From contig JANXWE010000275.1 in assembly GCA_025351325.1 (NCBI GenBank), positions 1-35,807 on the forward strand: a DNA stretch of 35,807 nt. Direction: 5' to 3'. The stretch comes from Fimbriiglobus sp. GTDB taxonomy: Bacteria > Planctomycetota > Planctomycetia > Gemmatales > Gemmataceae. The translations under genes and the position numbers were made by a program. Positions within the stretch are counted from its first letter, which is position 1. Every line of letters starts with the position of its first letter. Below the pieces are notes generated by a model. That model searched no databases. It saw only the letters and a list, made by a program, of their open reading frames with translations, and was not told the DNA's origin. This document shows, one piece after another, positions 31,758 to 35,807 of the stretch.

Positions 31758-34700
31758 CGACGCTAAATCCACCGAAGTAGTCTTCGAACACGGTCGTTGA
31801 TCGGAACTCTTGCAGGCCGGTGGCAATCGTGTTGCCGAAGGCGTCGCGGCGGGCGAGTTTGAACGATCTCAAAATCGACCGCGATCCGCGACCCTTGGAG
31901 GTCAGAATTTCGGCGATGCCGTCGCCGTCGAGGTCGGCCGCCGCCACACTGACCCCGTATTCGTACACCACGCTGGAAATGGCGTCCGGCGAGAACTCTT
32001 CGTTCACGTAGAAGCTGGCCAACTCGCCGCCCGTGGCACCGCTGAACACTTTGACGTGCGGATTGCCGGCGCGGCCGGCCCCGATGATCACATCGGCGAA
32101 GCCGTCACCGTTGACGTCCCCGGCCGAGATGAAGATTCCCCCGGTGAACTCGGCCGCGAAGGCCAAGCTGCTTTGGAGCAACTTGTTCGAGGCACCGTCG
32201 TAGATGCGGTATTCGGGTCGGCCCCCGAAACTCGCGCCGACCAGAACCTCGGAGAAGCCGTCGCCGTTGACGTCGCCGCCCGCCACCCGAACCCCGAATT
32301 CGTAGGTCGGACTGAAGCCGTAGAAACTCCTCAGTTCCTGGACGTTCTTGCCGTTGAAGACTTTGACGTGCGAGTTGCCCCCCGCGTCGGCCCCGGCGAT
32401 GATATCGACGAAACCATCCCCGTTCACGTCGCCCGTGCCGACGTTCACCCCGCCGGCGAAGAGCGGCGAAAAGGCGTAGAAGCTGAACAATTCGCTGCCG
32501 TCGGCTCCATTCAACACCACGATCCGCGGCCCGCCACCCGGCCCGGCGGCCACGACGACGTCTTTGATCCCGTCGCCGTTGATGTCGCCCACGGCGAGTC
32601 GCAACCCGCCGGTGAAGCTCCCGAACGGCCGCGCGACCCAACGCACGGCACCGGTGGTGGGATCGAGCGCGCGAACTTCGCCGTCCACACCCGCGTCGGT
32701 GGCCACGGCGACGATGTTGGCACCCGGTACGGCTTCGAAGGCGAGGAAGCTGAAACCCGCCCCGTCGGCGGTGCGTGTGTACCGATTGGTACCGGGGGCA
32801 AAGGGATCGGGGGACAGGGTGAAATCCCCCGTCGAATTCACGATCAATCGGTCGCCCGGCCGGCTGCGCTGCGGCCCCATACCGTCCACGATAATGTTCA
32901 TCGTCAGCGAGGGGGTCACGGTGACCGTGTCGCCGATCTTGCCGGTTTCGTTGCCACCCCGGACGTACAAGCTCGAGAAGGTGCTGCCGAATGCCACGCT
33001 TCGCAAATTGCCGGCCGTACTGTCGGAGATCGACACCGACTGATCCGAAACGTTGATCGTGTCGATCCCGGTCCCGAAGGCCGCCTCGAAGTACCCGGAT
33101 TGTCCACCCGCTTCGCTCGGGGCGAGCACCGTCAGCGTGTCGCGGTCGCCCGAGCCGTCCCGGTCGCCGTTGAGCACGAAGCTGCCGTTGATGTTGGCGA
33201 AACTGAAGCCGGACGTGTTGTTGTTGATCCGGACTTCGCCCGCGTCGCCGCTGACGGGGACGTAGACGATTCCGGAGAGCGGGGCGGCCAGGCTCCCGTA
33301 CGATTGGTTCGACGTGTCGATCCACGAGAGCGAATTGGTTCCGGCGCCGCCGTCGAAGGAGATCTTTTGGATCCCCGTGTAGTTGACGACCGTCCCGTTG
33401 TCGACGATGGTTCCCGACGCGGCCCCCGACGAGAAGAACGTGAACCGATCATCGCCCACGCCGCCGACGACGGGCATGGTGTCGATCCCGCCGCCGCCGG
33501 TGAACAGCACATCGGTGATGGTCATGGGGCCGGTCATTAAGAACGTATCGTTGTCGCTGCTCCCGCGGATGCGGAGCGACGAAATGTTCGCGGCCAAATC
33601 GCGGTAATACAAATTCCCGTTGACGACGATGTAGAGATAACCGTCCACCTCGGACACCGAGATCGTGTCGGCGATTTTGTCATCCCCGGCGACTTGCTTG
33701 GCCATGTCGAGCACGAGGGGGTACTTCGTGACCGTCGGGTTCAGCACCGTGTCGAGGACCGCGGCGAAGGTCGACACGCGGGTGTTCAGCTCCAGTTGTC
33801 CGAACCGGAAGCCCCCGTTCGAAACGATCGAGGCGATTTTGTAACGGCCGCTCCCCACGTCGATGAATCCGGCGCCGCCCGAGTCTCCCTGGCCTTCGAA
33901 CTGGTCGGTCGAATTCGAGGTGAAGTCCGACTGTAAAAACGTGGTTCCCCGCGGAGAGGAATCGTATCGGTTTTCGCCGATGCGGAAGGTGCGGGCGCCG
34001 CCGTTTTGAATGGTCTGAACGGATCCCGTCCCGGCGAGCGTATCCTGGGCCAGAAACACCATCTGGGCGATGTCGCCGTTGCGGTCGAACTGAACCGAGT
34101 AATTCCCGGGGGCGGATTTGTAGACCGTCACCGGGCCGAAACCGGGTACGGCGTTGATCGCATCTTCGACTTCGCGGGCGGTCGCATTGAAATTGATCGG
34201 CGCGGTGACGACAGTCTCGGGGGGGAAGAAACCGACGCCGGGGGCCGGACGAGCCACCGGTGGCAGCGTCAGCGCCAGTTGGAATGTCCCAGAGGTGCCG
34301 TTTTCGATCACCCGTTGGAACTCGGTGTCGGCCCCGTTGTGCAACGTCACGAAATCGACGTTGCCCGGGTTGAAGCCGTTCACCAGCACGTTCGTGCCGG
34401 TGTCGGAGACGAATTTCAACTCCGGTTGATTGCCGCTCGGGTCGAGCCAGAGGATTTCGAACGAACCGGCATACGGGCCCGCCGCGATCTTGGTGACACG
34501 CACGCTGTTGACGATGAACAGTTGATCGATGGCCGTCTGGATCTCGGCCGCCGTCGATGTCGCCGTGAGTGGGATGTCGCCCACGTCGTCTTCGATGTTC
34601 CCGTCGGGAATCGAGACGAAGAACCGGCCACCGGTGGCGTTAATGGTCATCCGCTGGAGTTCGTAGTCGGCATTCTGTCCGCCCGCGAAGAGCGTTTGAC

Positions 34701-35262
34701 CGGACGTGCCGGTGCCCGTGGCACCGTACCCCGAGATGACGAATTTCTTACCGATTTCATCCCGGGCCGTGTTGAGTTGGTACGCCGTCGCGCCGAACGG
34801 GGCCACCGATTCGAGCGTGGCGATCGCAATGTCATTCTTCGCGGTGAATCGATCATAGGCCGGGTGAATCCAGACACTCGTCACCGGGATGGTGATCGTT
34901 TTGAGCGTGCCATCCGGAACCCCGAGCGGAGCGTTCGGCAAGTAGAACGTGACCAGATCGCCCACGGCCGGTTGGCAGTGCGCTGCCAAGATGATGTGGC
35001 GACTCCCGACGACGACCCCGCCGCGATCCACCAGCGCACCGGTACACGATTCGGCGTAGTTGACCACGCCGGCGAAGTTGTCGGAGATGCTACCGGGCAT
35101 CAGCGAATAAGGTTCCTGCGTCAGCGGCAAGATGTCGTATCCGCCGAGAACAGGCGTGAGACGGTCTTCGAGCTGCTCGCATTGGAGTCGCCGAGTGCGG
35201 AGCGGTCGGCCGGTCTGGTGTGGCTTCAACCACGAGGCCAGATGGGGAGATTCTGCGGGCAT
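31750..35262 (-). CDS. giant secreted trypsin-like / FG-GAP repeat protein
   Basis: A 1170-residue protein. The planctomycete-type N-terminal motif RRLQCEQLEDRLTP lies at 24-37 in place of a standard signal peptide. The trypsin-like triad is His95 (ILAAHC), Asp144 (NDIAIATL) and Ser461 (GQGDSGGAG), with Cys73/Cys96 placed to form a disulphide. Between Asp144 and Ser461 there are 317 residues, of which ~200-425 look like an inserted beta-rich domain of two similar modules. The middle (about 510-830) has Ca-binding, hemolysin-like repeats. The C-terminus has five FG-GAP/VCBS blades, with D-x-N/D-G-D-G-x-x-D/E motifs such as DINGDGIKDVVVAAG and DVNGDGFADVIIGAG. The ATG at 35262 has GAGGG upstream. 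It may be an adhesive secreted protease. Confidence 0.88.
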   Translation of the reverse strand: MPAESPHLASWLKPHQTGRPLRTRRLQCEQLEDRLTPVLGGYDILPLTQEPYSLMPGSISDNFAGVVNYAESCTGALVDRGGVVVGSRHIILAAHCQPAVGDLVTFYLPNAPLGVPDGTLKTITIPVTSVWIHPAYDRFTAKNDIAIATLESVAPFGATAYQLNTARDEIGKKFVISGYGATGTGTSGQTLFAGGQNADYELQRMTINATGGRFFVSIPDGNIEDDVGDIPLTATSTAAEIQTAIDQLFIVNSVRVTKIAAGPYAGSFEILWLDPSGNQPELKFVSDTGTNVLVNGFNPGNVDFVTLHNGADTEFQRVIENGTSGTFQLALTLPPVARPAPGVGFFPPETVVTAPINFNATAREVEDAINAVPGFGPVTVYKSAPGNYSVQFDRNGDIAQMVFLAQDTLAGTGSVQTIQNGGARTFRIGENRYDSSPRGTTFLQSDFTSNSTDQFEGQGDSGGAGFIDVGSGRYKIASIVSNGGFRFGQLELNTRVSTFAAVLDTVLNPTVTKYPLVLDMAKQVAGDDKIADTISVSEVDGYLYIVVNGNLYYRDLAANISSLRIRGSSDNDTFLMTGPMTITDVLFTGGGGIDTMPVVGGVGDDRFTFFSSGAASGTIVDNGTVVNYTGIQKISFDGGAGTNSLSWIDTSNQSYGSLAAPLSGIVYVPVSGDAGEVRINNNTSGFSFANINGSFVLNGDRDGSGDRDTLTVLAPSEAGGQSGYFEAAFGTGIDTINVSDQSVSISDSTAGNLRSVAFGSTFSSLYVRGGNETGKIGDTVTVTPSLTMNIIVDGMGPQRSRPGDRLIVNSTGDFTLSPDPFAPGTNRYTRTADGAGFSFLAFEAVPGANIVAVATDAGVDGEVRALDPTTGAVRWVARPFGSFTGGLRLAVGDINGDGIKDVVVAAGPGGGPRIVVLNGADGSELFSFYAFSPLFAGGVNVGTGDVNGDGFVDIIAGADAGGNSHVKVFNGKNVQELRSFYGFSPTYEFGVRVAGGDVNGDGFSEVLVGASFGGRPEYRIYDGASNKLLQSSLAFAAEFTGGIFISAGDVNGDGFADVIIGAGRAGNPHVKVFSGATGGELASFYVNEEFSPDAISSVVYEYGVSVAAADLDGDGIAEILTSKGRGSRSILRSFKLARRDAFGNTIATGLQEFRSTTVFEDYFGGFSVGG

Positions 35263-35384
35263 GGTTGATCCCTCAATTGAGTTCCCGGGCCGATGATCGT
35301 GGCCCACAAGGAATGCCGGATAGTGTTCGGAATGAAAATTACAATCGTATCTGGGAGGAAACCGATTCGGAATTTTTAGTAAGA

Positions 35385-35410
35385 GGTCGGGCTTGCTAAC
35401 AAGCCCGACC
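35385..35410 (-). terminator. terminator of the downstream FG-GAP gene
   Basis: A perfect 11-bp stem (GGTCGGGCTTG, 35385-35395, and CAAGCCCGACC, 35400-35410) with a CTAA loop. On the minus strand it follows the partial FG-GAP gene by 25 bp and is followed by TCTTACTAAAAATT. The remaining gap to the giant-protein start (35263-35384) is AT-rich and probably contains that gene's promoter. Confidence 0.65.
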
Positions 35411-35435
35411 CGAGATTCCAGTCACCGAACGCGCC

Positions 35436-35807
35436 TCAGCCACCGACGAAGACCCCGTTGGCGTAGTTGTCCGCGAACGCCTGGGTCCTGCTGGCGAGGA
35501 AGACGTTGCCGGCCGCGTACTTGTAGAACCGCAGGATCGGGAAGGTCCCCGGCCCTTTCGCCGTCAAGATCTCGACGACACCGTTGTTGTCGAGATCGAC
35601 GGCCGCCACGCGAACTCCGCCTTCGTACGGCACGCTTCCGACCGTATCGATGAGTTCATCGTTGGCGAAGAAGTCGGTGAGGTGGGCACCGGTGCGTCCA
35701 TCGACCACCGAAACCGCGGGCAATCCGCCCGATCCCGCCCCGATGATCACGTCCGCGAAGCCGTCGCCGTTGACGTCGCCGCAGGCCACGAACACGCCGC
35801 CCCCGAA
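35436..35807 (-). CDS. FG-GAP repeat protein, C-terminal part (5' partial)
   Basis: The frame runs off the right edge of the window (124 residues visible). One full FG-GAP blade (CGDVNGDGFADVIIGAGSGG) and a second (AAVDLDNNGVVEILTAKGPG) are seen. The end (ADNYANGVFVGG) resembles that of the neighbouring giant protein (EDYFGGFSVGG): the same short Gly-Gly tail after the last blade. It is probably a tandem paralogue of the C-terminal domain of that protein. Confidence 0.8.
   Translation of the reverse strand, partial: FGGGVFVACGDVNGDGFADVIIGAGSGGLPAVSVVDGRTGAHLTDFFANDELIDTVGSVPYEGGVRVAAVDLDNNGVVEILTAKGPGTFPILRFYKYAAGNVFLASRTQAFADNYANGVFVGG

Noticed and set aside
31810-33540. 576-codon plus-strand ORF opposite the trypsin/FG-GAP gene
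   Set aside because: Long only because of high third-position GC; repeats in it mirror the FG-GAP repeats of the true gene.
34006-35268. 420-codon plus-strand ORF opposite the protease domain
   Set aside because: Antisense shadow; no RBS or recognisable domain, while the minus strand has a catalytic triad.

Overview
The window looks like a chromosomal segment of a planctomycete, most likely of the Gemmata lineage (Gemmataceae). Several things point this way: tandem membrane-anchored Ser/Thr kinases, an ECF sigma factor fused through a membrane helix to three TIGR03067-type domains, a PEP-CTERM-like surface protein, giant FG-GAP proteins with an N-terminal CEQLEDRLTP-type motif, DUF11-repeat and BNR-repeat secreted proteins, and high GC with long antisense shadow ORFs. 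The RNase P RNA adds support: it has an extra GAAA-capped hairpin in the ggtgcg/cgcacc stem and a very long P12-position hairpin. Long or inserted helices in this RNA are, from memory, a described trait of Gemmata isolates.

Layout. 1-1.06 kb: 3' end of a PQQ-propeller gene and a shared bidirectional terminator. 1.08-7.1 kb: a PEP-CTERM protein and two paralogous receptor-like kinases on the minus strand. 7.36-9.0 kb: an M28/glutaminyl-cyclase-like lipoprotein and a small membrane protein. 9.0-10.7 kb: marR and ilvC, divergent around a 47-bp dyad that overlaps both promoters. 10.7-13.0 kb: a gene-poor 0.5-kb stretch, then a tight three-gene unit (unknown protein, SAM methyltransferase, MlaE-type permease). 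13.1-16.3 kb: an inverted-repeat element, a small alarmone hydrolase-like HD protein and two paralogous secreted CxxC proteins. 16.3-18.4 kb: sbcD-like nuclease, rnpB with its terminator, and a hairpin-repeat stretch. 18.4-25.3 kb (minus): the sigma factor fusion, hisB, a large BNR protein and a membrane/NlpC-P60-like gene split by a frameshift at a C6 run. 25.5-30.6 kb (plus): a MazG/dCTPase-like enzyme, a DUF11 protein, RimI-like acetyltransferase, a proline-rich secreted protein with an internal second signal peptide, and an orphan MshEN-like protein. 30.4-35.8 kb (minus): HicA with an unusual C-terminal extension, HicB, QueC, a trypsin/FG-GAP giant protein and the 3' end of a further FG-GAP protein.

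Housekeeping genes (ilvC, hisB, queC, rnpB, rimI-like, sbcD-like) are scattered as single genes among lineage-specific envelope and signalling genes, which is usual in planctomycetes. I see no phage, insertion sequence, CRISPR array, tRNA or rRNA. The most informative anomalies are the marR-ilvC operator/promoter architecture, the rnpB helix expansions, the homopolymer frameshift, the trypsin domain interrupted between its catalytic Asp and Ser, the HicA extension antisense to its neighbour, and the nested signal peptide.
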